NCBI GenBank assembly: GCA_937942115.1
Contig: CALDFY010000062.1
Location: forward strand, 1-13,292
DNA length: 13,292 nt
Direction: 5' to 3'
Source: an uncultured Anaerolineae bacterium
GTDB taxonomy: Bacteria > Chloroflexota > Anaerolineae > B4-G1 > DUEL01
The position numbers and the translations under genes are program-made. Under the pieces are notes generated by a model. It saw only the letters and a list, made by a program, of their open reading frames with translations, made no database searches and had not been told where the DNA came from. Shown in pieces: positions 1-7,833 of the stretch (position 1 is its first letter; every line of letters begins with the position of its first letter).

Positions 1-27
1 CGGAGATGGCTCGGGGGGCCGTAGAGG

Positions 28-76
28 GGGGCGAGATGGCGGCGGGCGGCTTCGCCGCCCGCCGCCATCCCGCCCC
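28..76. repeat. Long GC-rich hairpin, 23-bp stem
   Basis: Positions 35-50 pair perfectly with 54-69 around a three-base loop (ttc). After one A-C mismatch, six more pairs follow (28-33 with 71-76). No T-run follows on either strand, so it is not a textbook terminator. It could be a genomic palindromic repeat or a transcript-end stabiliser for the minus-strand gene that stops at 184. Confidence 0.7.
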
Positions 77-125
77 GACTCCCCTCCACCGCGCCGGAAG
101 GCGGCAGTGGCCGGGCCCGGAAAGA

Positions 126-164
126 CGACGGCGCACCGGAGCGTTTCCCTCCGGTGCGCCGTCG
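126..164 (-). terminator. Likely terminator of the acyl-CoA ligase gene
   Basis: A perfect 16-bp inverted repeat (126-141 with 149-164) has a seven-base loop and sits 20 bp past the stop codon of the minus-strand ligase. On the minus strand the stem is followed by TCTTTCC, a weak U-tract. Position and stem strength support a factor-independent terminator, though the poor T-run makes this less than certain. No coding region is seen in 1-183. Confidence 0.6.
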
Positions 165-183
165 CATAGGGGCCGGCGGCCGG

Positions 184-1803
184 CTACACCGCGCCGTAGC
201 GGCTCCGGAGCACCTTCTTATCAATCTTGCCCACGCTGGTCTTGGGCAACTCGTCCACGAAGGTGTAGTTCTCCGGGACGGACCAGTTGGTGATCAGCCC
301 CTCCTCCACGTAGCGGTTGAGGTGGGCGCGGAGCATGTCCCCGGTGAGTTTCCCCTTATACTCCTCGCGCGGGACGACGATGGCCAGCGGCCGCTCGCCC
401 CACTTCTCATCCGGGATGCCGATGACCGCCGCCTCCAGCACCCCCTCGTGCAGGCTGAGCAGATTCTCCAGTTCCTGGGAGACGATCCACTCGCCGCCGC
501 TCTTGATGACATCCTTGAGCCGGTCCACAATCTGGATGTAGCCGTACTCGTCCATATAGGCGACGTCGCCGGTGTGCATCCAGCCGCCGGCCCAGAGCTC
601 CTCGCTCTTCTCCGGCTCCTTGTAGTAGCCCTGGGTGCACCAGGGGGCCCGGACGATAACCTCGCCGGTGGAGCGCCCATCCCGGGGGACATCGTTTCCG
701 GCCGCGTCCACCACCCGCAGGTAGACCAGCGGGGCGACGAAGCCGGTCATAATCTGACGGTCCAGTTGCTCCTCCGGGCCCCAGGCCAGCATGGGCGGCT
801 TCAGGTGGGCCAGGGTGAGGACAGGGCAGGTCTCCGAGAGGCCGTACCCGGCGTAGACCTTGATGCCCAGTTTCGTCGCCTCCAGCGCCAGCCCCTTGGA
901 TAGCCGCGCCCCGCCGATGACCACCTTCCAGTTGCTCAGGTCCAGCCCGCGCACCGCCGGGGAGGTAACGATCATCTGGAGGATGGTGGGGACGCAGTGG
1001 CTGAAGGTGACCTTCTCGGTGAGCAGGAGTCGCATCAGCATCTCCGGCTCGTAGCGGCCCGGATAGACCTGCTTGACGCCGAAGAGGGTGGACATGTAGG
1101 GGATGCCCCAGGCGTGGACGTGGAACATCGGCGTCAGGGGCATGTAGACGTCGTTCTTGGTCACGCCGCCAAAGTTCCCGAAGGCCGCCACCGCCAGGCC
1201 GACGGCGAGGGTATGGAGGACCAGTTGTCGCTGGGTGAAGTAGACGCCCTTCGGCAGGCCGGTCGTGCCGGTGGTGTAGGCCATCGTCGCCAGCGTGTTC
1301 TCGTCCATGTCGGGTAGTTCGTCCAGCGGGATGGCCGCCGAGAGCAACTCCTCGTACTCCGCGTCCGCCTTGATGTCCGGTTTCTCCTTCCGGTCGGTAA
1401 TCAGAAGGGTCTTGCGGATGGAGGGGATGCGCGGCCGGACGCGCTCCACCAGCGGGTAGAAGTCCTCATGGAAGATGAGGACCTCGTCCTCGGCATGGGC
1501 CATCGTATAGGCGATGTCTTCGGGGGCCAGGCGGGGGTTGATGGTGTGGAGGACGGCGCCGATGCCGGGGATGGCGAAGTACATCTCCAGGTAGCGGTGG
1601 CTATCCCACTCAATGACGCCGACCCGGGTGCCCGGCTTTACGCCCAGGGCCTGGAGGGCGCCGGCCAGTTTGAGCACCCGGTTGTACATGGTGGTGTAGG
1701 AGTGGCGGACCAGGTCGCGGTAGACGATTTCCTGATCGGGGGCCCAGGCGACGCCATAATTGAGGATGTGTTTGAGGAGCAGTTGGAATGGATATGCGGG
1801 CAT
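184..1803 (-). CDS. Medium/long-chain fatty acid--CoA ligase (AMP-forming)
   Basis: A 539-residue ANL-superfamily acyl-CoA synthetase, which activates a fatty acid through an acyl-adenylate and then forms the CoA thioester. Visible motifs are the P-loop YTTGTTGLPKG (176-186), GYGLSETCPV (319-328), TGD (411-413), the hinge segment DRLKDVIKSGGEW (427-439) and the C-terminal catalytic lysine in KTSVGK (K526). All key residues are intact and the length is typical. The overall pattern (GAVLHTINPRL, PMFHVHAWG) resembles the Thermus long-chain enzyme and AlkK-type ligases; chain-length preference cannot be read from sequence. The start at 1803 is chosen because AAAGGAGG lies just upstream; a further in-frame ATG at 1845 lacks such a site. 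There is no signal peptide or membrane segment, so it is probably cytosolic. It stands alone, is divergent from miaB, has its own promoter, and is followed by a terminator-like hairpin. Confidence 0.95.
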   Translation of the reverse strand: MPAYPFQLLLKHILNYGVAWAPDQEIVYRDLVRHSYTTMYNRVLKLAGALQALGVKPGTRVGVIEWDSHRYLEMYFAIPGIGAVLHTINPRLAPEDIAYTMAHAEDEVLIFHEDFYPLVERVRPRIPSIRKTLLITDRKEKPDIKADAEYEELLSAAIPLDELPDMDENTLATMAYTTGTTGLPKGVYFTQRQLVLHTLAVGLAVAAFGNFGGVTKNDVYMPLTPMFHVHAWGIPYMSTLFGVKQVYPGRYEPEMLMRLLLTEKVTFSHCVPTILQMIVTSPAVRGLDLSNWKVVIGGARLSKGLALEATKLGIKVYAGYGLSETCPVLTLAHLKPPMLAWGPEEQLDRQIMTGFVAPLVYLRVVDAAGNDVPRDGRSTGEVIVRAPWCTQGYYKEPEKSEELWAGGWMHTGDVAYMDEYGYIQIVDRLKDVIKSGGEWIVSQELENLLSLHEGVLEAAVIGIPDEKWGERPLAIVVPREEYKGKLTGDMLRAHLNRYVEEGLITNWSVPENYTFVDELPKTSVGKIDKKVLRSRYGAV

Positions 1804-1843
1804 GATAGACCTCCTTTCTTGGGTGGGACGGACCTGTAATTGC

Positions 1844-1866
1844 ACCGGTCATGGCGAAAGACCGGT
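1844..1866. promoter_or_regulatory. Inverted repeat in the ligase leader, possible operator
   Basis: The arms ACCGGTC (1844-1850) and GACCGGT (1860-1866) form a perfect 7-bp dyad with a nine-base spacer, lying between the predicted minus-strand transcription start (about 1882) and the ligase start codon. It could bind a repressor, as TetR- or GntR-type regulators do upstream of fatty-acid genes, or fold as a small leader hairpin. No regulator gene is nearby, so the role is inference. Confidence 0.35.
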
Positions 1867-1888
1867 TCTGCGGCAGGGGGGTATTTCT

Positions 1889-1916
1889 ATGATAGCCCAT
1901 TTCCGGTAATTGTCAA
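1889..1916 (-). promoter_or_regulatory. Sigma70-type promoter for the acyl-CoA ligase
   Basis: Read on the minus strand, a consensus -35 box TTGACA (1911-1916) is followed after 16 bp by TATCAT (1889-1894). This predicts a start near 1882 and a leader of about 79 bases. The match is very good for a GC-rich genome. Confidence 0.7.
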
Positions 1917-1995
1917 ACCAGGGGCACCGGCTGGCCGGGATGGGCACTTTTGCGCAGGAAATGCAACCTGTCACCGAATTGAAACGCGTGCAAGA

Positions 1996-2023
1996 TTGCT
2001 TCCTTGCCGAAAGTGTGTATAAT
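1996..2023 (+). promoter_or_regulatory. Sigma70-type promoter for the miaB-kinase operon
   Basis: A consensus -10 box TATAAT (2018-2023) is preceded at 16 bp by TTGCTT (1996-2001). Transcription would start near 2030, giving a leader of only about 17 bases that still contains GGAAGGT (2030-2036) as ribosome binding site for the ATG at 2047. As the only good promoter seen before 8372 on this strand, it probably drives the whole operon. Confidence 0.65.
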
Positions 2024-2046
2024 GTTACCGGAAGGTCTCACGCTGG

Positions 2047-3405
2047 ATGAAGTATCATATCTGGACCATTGGCTGTCAGATGAACGAGGCCGATTCCCGG
2101 CGGCTGGCGGCGGCCATGGAGCAATTGGGATATGCCCCGGTTTCCCGGGCCGAAGAGGCCGACGTGGTGGTCCTGAACACCTGCGTGGTCCGGCAGCAGG
2201 CAGAGGACAAAGTCTACGGACGCCTGAGTTCTCTGCGCCCCCTGAAGGCCCGGCGACCGGAGGTGATCATCGGCCTGATGGGCTGCCTGGTGGGCCATCG
2301 GGATGCGGCGCCGCTGCGGGAGCGATTCCCGTGGGTGGATGTCTTCGCCCCGCCGTCGGACCCTGGGCCGCTGCTGGACTATCTGGCGGAGAGGGGGTTG
2401 GCCGATAGCGGACGGGCGCTGGCGGCCGAAAACGCCGCCCGCCGGATTCCCTCTCCTTTTCTGCTCCCGCGCTCGGAGCAGGACCGAGCGGTCAGCGCGT
2501 ACGTCCCGGCCGTGCTGGGGTGCTCCCACGCCTGCACCTACTGCATCATCCCCTACCGCCGGGGGCCGGAGCGCAGCCGCCCTATGGAGGAGATTCTGGC
2601 CGAGGCCCGCGCGCTGGCCGCGCAGGGGGTGAAGGAAATCACGCTGCTGGGGCAGATTGTGGACCGGTACGGGTACGACCTCTATCCCCACCGGCGCACT
2701 TCCCCCCTGGCGGAGTTGCTGGAGCGACTTCACGAAATAGAGGGTCTGGAGCGGATCCGCTTCCTTACCAGCCACCCGTCCTGGATGACGGACGAACTGC
2801 TGGAGGCAGTGGCTCGCCTGCCCAAAGTCTGCGAACACCTGGAACTGCCGGTCCAGGCCGGGGACGATGAAATCCTGGCCCGGATGCGCCGGGGCTACAC
2901 CGCCGACGACTACCGTCGCCTGGTCGCGCGGGCCCGAGCCCTCATCCCCGGCGTCTCCATCGCCACCGACGTCATCGTCGGCTTCCCGGGGGAGACGGAA
3001 GCCCAGTTTCTGCGCACCTACGACCTGCTGGCGGAACTGCGGTTGGATAAGGCCCACATCGCCCGCTACTCCCCCCGTCCGCAGACCCTGGCCGCCCGCC
3101 GCTATCCGGACGACGTCCCGCCGGAGGAGAAGGAGCGCCGTCGCAAGGCACTGGACGAGTTGCAGGCCCGCATCGCCGGAGAGATCAACGCCCGTCTGGT
3201 CGGGCAGTCGGTGGAAGTCCTGGTAGAGGGCCGGAAGAAGGGCCGCTGGTGGGGCCGCACCCGTACCGACAAACTGGTTTTCTTTGAGGACCCGCGCGAT
3301 CGGACCGGCCAGCGGGTGATGGTTCATGTCACCTGGGCCGGGCCGTGGTCGCTGATCGGAGAGAGCAGGAGCACGGAGAAGGGAGGCCATGCCGAATCCG
3401 GATAA
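2047..3405 (+). CDS. miaB: tRNA-2-methylthio-N6-dimethylallyladenosine synthase (MiaB)
   Basis: A 452-residue radical-SAM methylthiotransferase that adds the 2-methylthio group to i6A37 of tRNAs reading UNN codons. The N-terminal domain has the three auxiliary cluster cysteines C10, C46 and C80. The radical-SAM cluster is CSHACTYC (C159, C163, C166), followed by the MiaB-like IIPYRRGPERSR. The C-terminal TRAM domain contains GRTRTDKLVFF, characteristic of MiaB rather than MtaB or RimO. Length is normal and all cysteines are present. The start codon has GGAAGGT about ten bases upstream. The last 17 bases overlap the kinase gene, which implies translational coupling. MiaB as first gene of a signalling operon is unusual. 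Function is assigned with high confidence from motifs; substrate specificity is by family. Confidence 0.93.
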   Translation: MKYHIWTIGCQMNEADSRRLAAAMEQLGYAPVSRAEEADVVVLNTCVVRQQAEDKVYGRLSSLRPLKARRPEVIIGLMGCLVGHRDAAPLRERFPWVDVFAPPSDPGPLLDYLAERGLADSGRALAAENAARRIPSPFLLPRSEQDRAVSAYVPAVLGCSHACTYCIIPYRRGPERSRPMEEILAEARALAAQGVKEITLLGQIVDRYGYDLYPHRRTSPLAELLERLHEIEGLERIRFLTSHPSWMTDELLEAVARLPKVCEHLELPVQAGDDEILARMRRGYTADDYRRLVARARALIPGVSIATDVIVGFPGETEAQFLRTYDLLAELRLDKAHIARYSPRPQTLAARRYPDDVPPEEKERRRKALDELQARIAGEINARLVGQSVEVLVEGRKKGRWWGRTRTDKLVFFEDPRDRTGQRVMVHVTWAGPWSLIGESRSTEKGGHAESG

Positions 3406-5407
3406 AGACCCGAAGGAAGGTGAAGGGAGACCGTCCGGAGAAGACCTGAGCACCCGCGTGATGCCGGGGCTGGCTGCGCGGCGGATGGGCACGGGTCTGA
3501 CGGCCCCTCCGACGGCGGCGGTTCCGCCCCCCACCGGCCCCGCGAGGCAGGCTCCCGCACCTCCAGCGCCGGGGTCCGGGCGGCTGGCCGAAGGCACCGT
3601 TCTCCAGGACCGGTACCGCATCCTGGGCGTCCTGGGCTCGGGTGGGATGAGCACCGTCTACAAAGCACAGGACCTGCGATTCCCCAAGGTCCAGCGCTTC
3701 TGCGCGGTGAAGGAAATGCTCAACACGGCCACCGACCCCCGGGTCCGGGCGGTGATGATGCAGAACTTTGAACGGGAGGCCAGCATTCTGGCGACCCTCC
3801 AACATCCGGCCATCCCCCAGGTCTATGATTACTTCACCGAGGGCGACCGGGCCTATCTGGTCACCGAACTGATTCCGGGAAAGGACCTGGAGACCCTGCT
3901 CAACGAGACCGAGGGCTTTTTCCCGGAGCCCCAGGTCGTTCAATGGGCCATCCAGATTTGCGACGTGTTGACGTATCTCCACACCCGCAGGCCGCAACCC
4001 ATCGTGTTCCGGGATATGAAGCCCTCCAACCTGATGCTGGACGATCAGGGGCGGATCCGTCTGGTGGATTTCGGCATCGCGAAAGTTTTCCAGAGCGGGG
4101 AGAAAGGGACGATGATCGGCACCGAGGGGTACTCCCCGCCGGAGCAGTACCGGGGGGTTGCCGAACCGCGCGGGGATATTTACGCCCTGGGGGCGACGCT
4201 TCACCACCTGCTGACCAAACAGGACCCCCGCCTGGAGCCGCCCTTCACCTTTCATAAGCGACCCATCCATCAATACAACCCTGCCGTCTCGGCCGAACTG
4301 CAGGAGATTATCTACCGGGCGCTGGAGTACGACATCCAGAAGCGGTTCGGGTCCGCTGAGGAGATGAAGCGGGCGCTTCTCTCCTTGAAGTCCGCCCGGG
4401 GACTGGTGTCCACGGCTTATATGCCCACCCCCGAAGGCGTCCATCCGGATGCCCTCAAGGTCATCTGGCAATTCGCCTGCGAGGACGAGGTCCGCTCCAG
4501 CCCATGCATCCATGAGGGGATTTTGTACGTCGGCGCCTACGACAACAATCTCTACGCGCTGGACGCCGAAACGGGAAAGTTTCTCTGGAAGTACGCCACC
4601 GAAGGCGGCATCGCCTCTTCTCCGGCCGTAGCGGACGGGCGGGTCTTCTTCGGATCCACCGATGGCTCCCTCTATGCCCTCAACGCCGAGACCGGCCGGT
4701 TAATGTGGACGTACCCGACGAAAGCGCGGATTTACTCCTCCCCCCGGGTGCAATTCGGGCACGTTTTCATCGGGTCGGACGACCATCACCTCTACGCGGT
4801 GAATGCCACCAGCGGGCGGATGGCATGGAAGGTGGAAACGGAGGGGGCCGTTCGCTCTACGCCCGCCACGGGGCCCGACGCCATTTACGTTGGAGATGAG
4901 GAAGGGGTCCTCCATGCCGTCGGGGTGAACGGCCGGTTGATCTGGCGGTTCCGCGCCCGCCGGGCGATCACCTCATCTCCGGTGGTCAGCCAGGACCTGT
5001 TGTATGTTGGCTCGCAGGACTGGTTTGTCTACGCGCTGGACCTGCGCGCCGGCTGGGTGGTCTGGCGGTATCGGACCGATGGCCCGGTGGTCTCCACCCC
5101 GGCGGTGGCGGAGGGCACCGTTTTTATCGGCTCGGCGGACGGGCATGTGTATGCCCTGGACGCCACCAATGGCTATCTGGTCTGGCGGTATCGGACCGGG
5201 GGGCAGGTCACCTCGTCGCCGGCCGTCTATCAGGGCGCGGTGTACGTCGGGTCGGTGGATGGGTACGTCTATTCGCTGGATGCCCGGACGGGGCAACTGC
5301 GATGGCGGTTCCAGACCGGTGGGCCGGTGGTCTCCAGCCCCCGGGTGGCCAACGACATCGTCTACGTCGGCTCGCTGGACCACAACGTGTACGCGCTGCC
5401 CATCTGA
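3389..5407 (+). CDS. Ser/Thr protein kinase with C-terminal 8-bladed PQQ-type propeller
   Basis: A 672-residue Hanks-type kinase. Residues 1-70 are a Pro/Ala-rich linker. The kinase domain (about 75-335) has the glycine loop GSGGMSTV (83-90), Lys108 in AVKEM, catalytic FRDMKPSN (207-214; Phe replaces the usual His of HRD), DFG (227-229) and the GTEGYSPPEQY activation segment. Residues 357-672 hold eight repeats of about 40 residues, each like VGSxDGxVYALDAxTGxxxW, with the repeat tryptophans at 360, 400, 440, 480, 519, 559, 599 and 639. The last blade appears closed by the strand around W360. No membrane helix is seen, so the protein is probably cytosolic; the propeller may sense a ligand or dock partners. 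GGGAGG precedes the ATG, which overlaps miaB by 17 bases. PP2C, VWA and FHA partners follow. Confidence 0.93.
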   Translation: MPNPDKDPKEGEGRPSGEDLSTRVMPGLAARRMGTGLTAPPTAAVPPPTGPARQAPAPPAPGSGRLAEGTVLQDRYRILGVLGSGGMSTVYKAQDLRFPKVQRFCAVKEMLNTATDPRVRAVMMQNFEREASILATLQHPAIPQVYDYFTEGDRAYLVTELIPGKDLETLLNETEGFFPEPQVVQWAIQICDVLTYLHTRRPQPIVFRDMKPSNLMLDDQGRIRLVDFGIAKVFQSGEKGTMIGTEGYSPPEQYRGVAEPRGDIYALGATLHHLLTKQDPRLEPPFTFHKRPIHQYNPAVSAELQEIIYRALEYDIQKRFGSAEEMKRALLSLKSARGLVSTAYMPTPEGVHPDALKVIWQFACEDEVRSSPCIHEGILYVGAYDNNLYALDAETGKFLWKYATEGGIASSPAVADGRVFFGSTDGSLYALNAETGRLMWTYPTKARIYSSPRVQFGHVFIGSDDHHLYAVNATSGRMAWKVETEGAVRSTPATGPDAIYVGDEEGVLHAVGVNGRLIWRFRARRAITSSPVVSQDLLYVGSQDWFVYALDLRAGWVVWRYRTDGPVVSTPAVAEGTVFIGSADGHVYALDATNGYLVWRYRTGGQVTSSPAVYQGAVYVGSVDGYVYSLDARTGQLRWRFQTGGPVVSSPRVANDIVYVGSLDHNVYALPI

Positions 5408-5452
5408 TAGTAGAGCAACTCCTGCGGAATCGCTCTCCAAGGAGCACCCACA

Positions 5453-6364
5453 TTGAACTGGAAATCCTGGTTTCGCCGTTTTCGGCCGGCGGAGCGGCCG
5501 GAGGAAGGGGCGCCTCCTGCACCTCCGGCACCGACTCCGCCAGCGGAGCGCCCCTCTCCCCGCCCGAGGTTGACCGTGGGATGGGCTACCGATGTGGGGC
5601 GGCAACGGAGTCACAACGAGGATACCGTTCTGGTGGTGGAGTTGGAACAGGCGGGTTATCATCGCACCCTGCCCACCGGCCTTTTGATTCTGGCCGACGG
5701 GATGGGTGGGCACCTGGCGGGCGAGGTCGCCAGCGCACTGGCGGCCCGTACCGCCGCGCAGTATATCCTGCAGGCCTGCTTGACCCTGCTCCCCACCCGC
5801 GAGCACAGCGCCGATGAGCCCTCGCTGAAAGAAGTGCTGACGGAAGCGTTTCGGAGAGCCAACGAACGGGTCACCGAGCGGGTGCCGGGAGGAGGGACCA
5901 CGCTCCTGTGTGCCCTGATTCTGGGGAATCAGGCATATATTGCCAACGTCGGAGATAGTCGGGCGTATCTGGTCTCCTCCACCGGCTGCAGCCAGATCAC
6001 CCGCGATCACTCTCTGGTGGATATGATGGTAGAATTGGGTCAGATGACCGCAGAAGAGGCGGCCCACCACCCGCAACGAAACGTCCTCTATCGCGCGGTG
6101 GGGCAAAAAGGGCTGCTGGAGGTAGATACGTTTTTCTGCCGCATCCCGCCGGAGGGGGTCCTCTTGCTGTGCTCGGACGGACTGTGGGAAATGGTGAGCG
6201 AGGAAGAGATTGCCCGGGTGGTGACCACGTCCTCTTCCCTGCAAGAGGCATGCGAGGCCCTTGTGGAGAAGGCGAATCAGGCCGGAGGAAAGGACAACAT
6301 CAGCGTTATCCTCGCGGCCACTCCGGGGGTGGCTGACTCCGAATTTCATCGGCCGGAGAGATGA
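5453..6364 (+). CDS. PP2C-family Ser/Thr protein phosphatase
   Basis: A 303-residue metal-dependent phosphatase expected to reverse phosphorylation by the upstream kinase. The catalytic domain (about 40-290) has all PP2C metal motifs: SHNED (D57), ADGMGGH (D82), GGGTTL, NVGDSRAY, CSDGLW (D242) and GGKDN (D281). The N-terminus is a basic, aromatic stretch (MNWKSWFRRFR) followed by a Pro/Glu-rich linker to residue 38, which might contact membrane or partner. The start is TTG, chosen because AAGGAG (5439-5444) stands eight bases upstream and no ATG in this frame precedes the catalytic motifs. It begins 45 bases after the kinase stop and ends three bases before the preferred J-VWA start. It lacks the transmembrane helix of PstP-type phosphatases. 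Confidence 0.92.
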   Translation: MNWKSWFRRFRPAERPEEGAPPAPPAPTPPAERPSPRPRLTVGWATDVGRQRSHNEDTVLVVELEQAGYHRTLPTGLLILADGMGGHLAGEVASALAARTAAQYILQACLTLLPTREHSADEPSLKEVLTEAFRRANERVTERVPGGGTTLLCALILGNQAYIANVGDSRAYLVSSTGCSQITRDHSLVDMMVELGQMTAEEAAHHPQRNVLYRAVGQKGLLEVDTFFCRIPPEGVLLLCSDGLWEMVSEEEIARVVTTSSSLQEACEALVEKANQAGGKDNISVILAATPGVADSEFHRPER

Positions 6365-6366
6365 GA

Positions 6367-7833
6367 ATGCCGGAGGAAGAAAAGGACTTATATGCCGTTC
6401 TGGGGGTTTCCCCGTTGGCCACCCAGGAGGAGATCCGGCACGCGTACCGTAAGTTGGTGCGCCGGTTTCATCCGGATAGCGGGTCCGAAGAGGCCTCGGC
6501 AGAGCGATTCCAGGAAGTCCAGGAAGCCTACCGGGTCCTGGGCGACCTGGCCCGTCGGCAGGCCTATGACCGGCGGCGCGCCGAGCGGGGGAAAGACCTG
6601 ACGGTGGCTCTGGCCTGGGACATCCTGGTCAGCCGTCAGCAACTCCAGGCTATGCCCGAGGAGCAGATGCTCTATCTCCTGGTGGACCTGAAACCGTCCG
6701 GGAAGACCGCATTCAAACGCATTCCGTTGAACCTGTGCCTGGTCATTGACCAGAGTACCTCTATGGACGGCGACCGGTTGGATCACGTGAAAGCGGCCGC
6801 CCACCAGATTGTGGACGAGTTAGCGAAAGAGGATGTCGTCGGGGTGGTCGCCTTCAACGACCGGGCGACGGTGATGTACCCCAGCCAGCCGTTGACGGAT
6901 CCGTTGCGGATCCATGCCCGAATTTCCTCCATATGGGCCAGCGGCGGCACGGAAATCCTGCAGGGGTTACGGGCCGGCCTGGAAGAAATCCGGCGTCATC
7001 ACAGAAAAGAAGCCCTCACTCACTTGATCCTGTTGACCGACGGGCGCACCTATGGGGACGAAGAACAGTGCCTGGCGGAGGCCCGTCGGGCCGGGCTGGA
7101 GGGGATTGAAATCAGCGTCCTGGGCATCGGCGAAGACTGGAACGACGCCTTTCTGGACCAGTTGGCCCGCCAGACCGGCGGGACCTCCACCTACATCGCC
7201 TATCCCCAGCAGGTGCGCGGGGTCATGCGGGACCTCGTTCAGCGGTTGACGATGCTGCTGGCCCGCGATGTCACGCTGACCGTTCGCACGACCGAGCGGG
7301 CATGGGTGGAAAACTGCTTTCGGACTGCGCCATTCATGGAATACCTGATTCCCAAAGGGGGCGTTTATCATCTGGGCAATCTGCTGGCTGGGAAAGCAAC
7401 GCAGGTCCTCTTTGAGGTTGTCGTTCGGGAGAGTCGGCCCGGGTTCCACCCTCTCCTCCAACTGGAGATGAACGCCCACATTCCCACCTTTAACCGGGAC
7501 GAACGGCTGATATTTGACCTGGAACGGGAGTTCGTCCCCGAAGCAGTAGAGGAACCAATCTCACCGATTCTGGTCAATGTTCTCAGCCGACTCAGTATTT
7601 TCCGGATGCAGGAGCAGGTCTGGAAGGCCCTGGATACCGGCCAGATAGAAGATGCCCGGCGACGGCTGGAAACGATTGCGACCCGGCTTCTGGACATGGG
7701 GGAGGCGGAATTGGCCCACGTGGCGCTGCTGGAAGCCGGGCGTATCGCTCAAGGAGGCCAGATGTCCAGCAAAGGGCAGAAAATGATGCGCTATGGAACC
7801 CGGGGCCTGGGTATCAAGGGGAGGGGGCCATGA
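6367..7833 (+). CDS. J-domain/VWA-domain fusion protein
   Basis: A 488-residue protein from the ATG at 6367, which has GGAG eight bases upstream; an ATG at 6361, overlapping the PP2C stop as ATGA, would add two residues but has poor spacing. In numbering from 6361, residues 8-73 form a J-domain with the HPD motif (37-39), which in this family stimulates Hsp70 ATPase. Residues about 120-300 form a VWA domain with a complete MIDAS metal site: DQSTS (130-134), T197 in GGTEI, and D227 in LTDGR. A beta-rich segment (about 303-375) and a helical C-terminus follow, ending in a KMMRYGTRG-like tail. No Gly/Phe or zinc region typical of DnaJ is present. Its place between PP2C and FHA genes suggests it is a target or effector of the phospho-circuit. 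Function is unknown; the domain calls are strong. Confidence 0.9.
   Translation: MPEEEKDLYAVLGVSPLATQEEIRHAYRKLVRRFHPDSGSEEASAERFQEVQEAYRVLGDLARRQAYDRRRAERGKDLTVALAWDILVSRQQLQAMPEEQMLYLLVDLKPSGKTAFKRIPLNLCLVIDQSTSMDGDRLDHVKAAAHQIVDELAKEDVVGVVAFNDRATVMYPSQPLTDPLRIHARISSIWASGGTEILQGLRAGLEEIRRHHRKEALTHLILLTDGRTYGDEEQCLAEARRAGLEGIEISVLGIGEDWNDAFLDQLARQTGGTSTYIAYPQQVRGVMRDLVQRLTMLLARDVTLTVRTTERAWVENCFRTAPFMEYLIPKGGVYHLGNLLAGKATQVLFEVVVRESRPGFHPLLQLEMNAHIPTFNRDERLIFDLEREFVPEAVEEPISPILVNVLSRLSIFRMQEQVWKALDTGQIEDARRRLETIATRLLDMGEAELAHVALLEAGRIAQGGQMSSKGQKMMRYGTRGLGIKGRGP

Noticed and set aside
2038..3654. Long minus-strand ORF (538 codons) opposite miaB and the kinase start
   Set aside because: A GC-rich shadow of the two well-supported plus-strand genes; low-complexity composition, no recognisable domain.
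4973..6349. Long minus-strand ORF opposite the propeller and PP2C
   Set aside because: Mirrors conserved plus-strand coding sequence; its His/Arg/Gly/Pro-rich translation has no motif.
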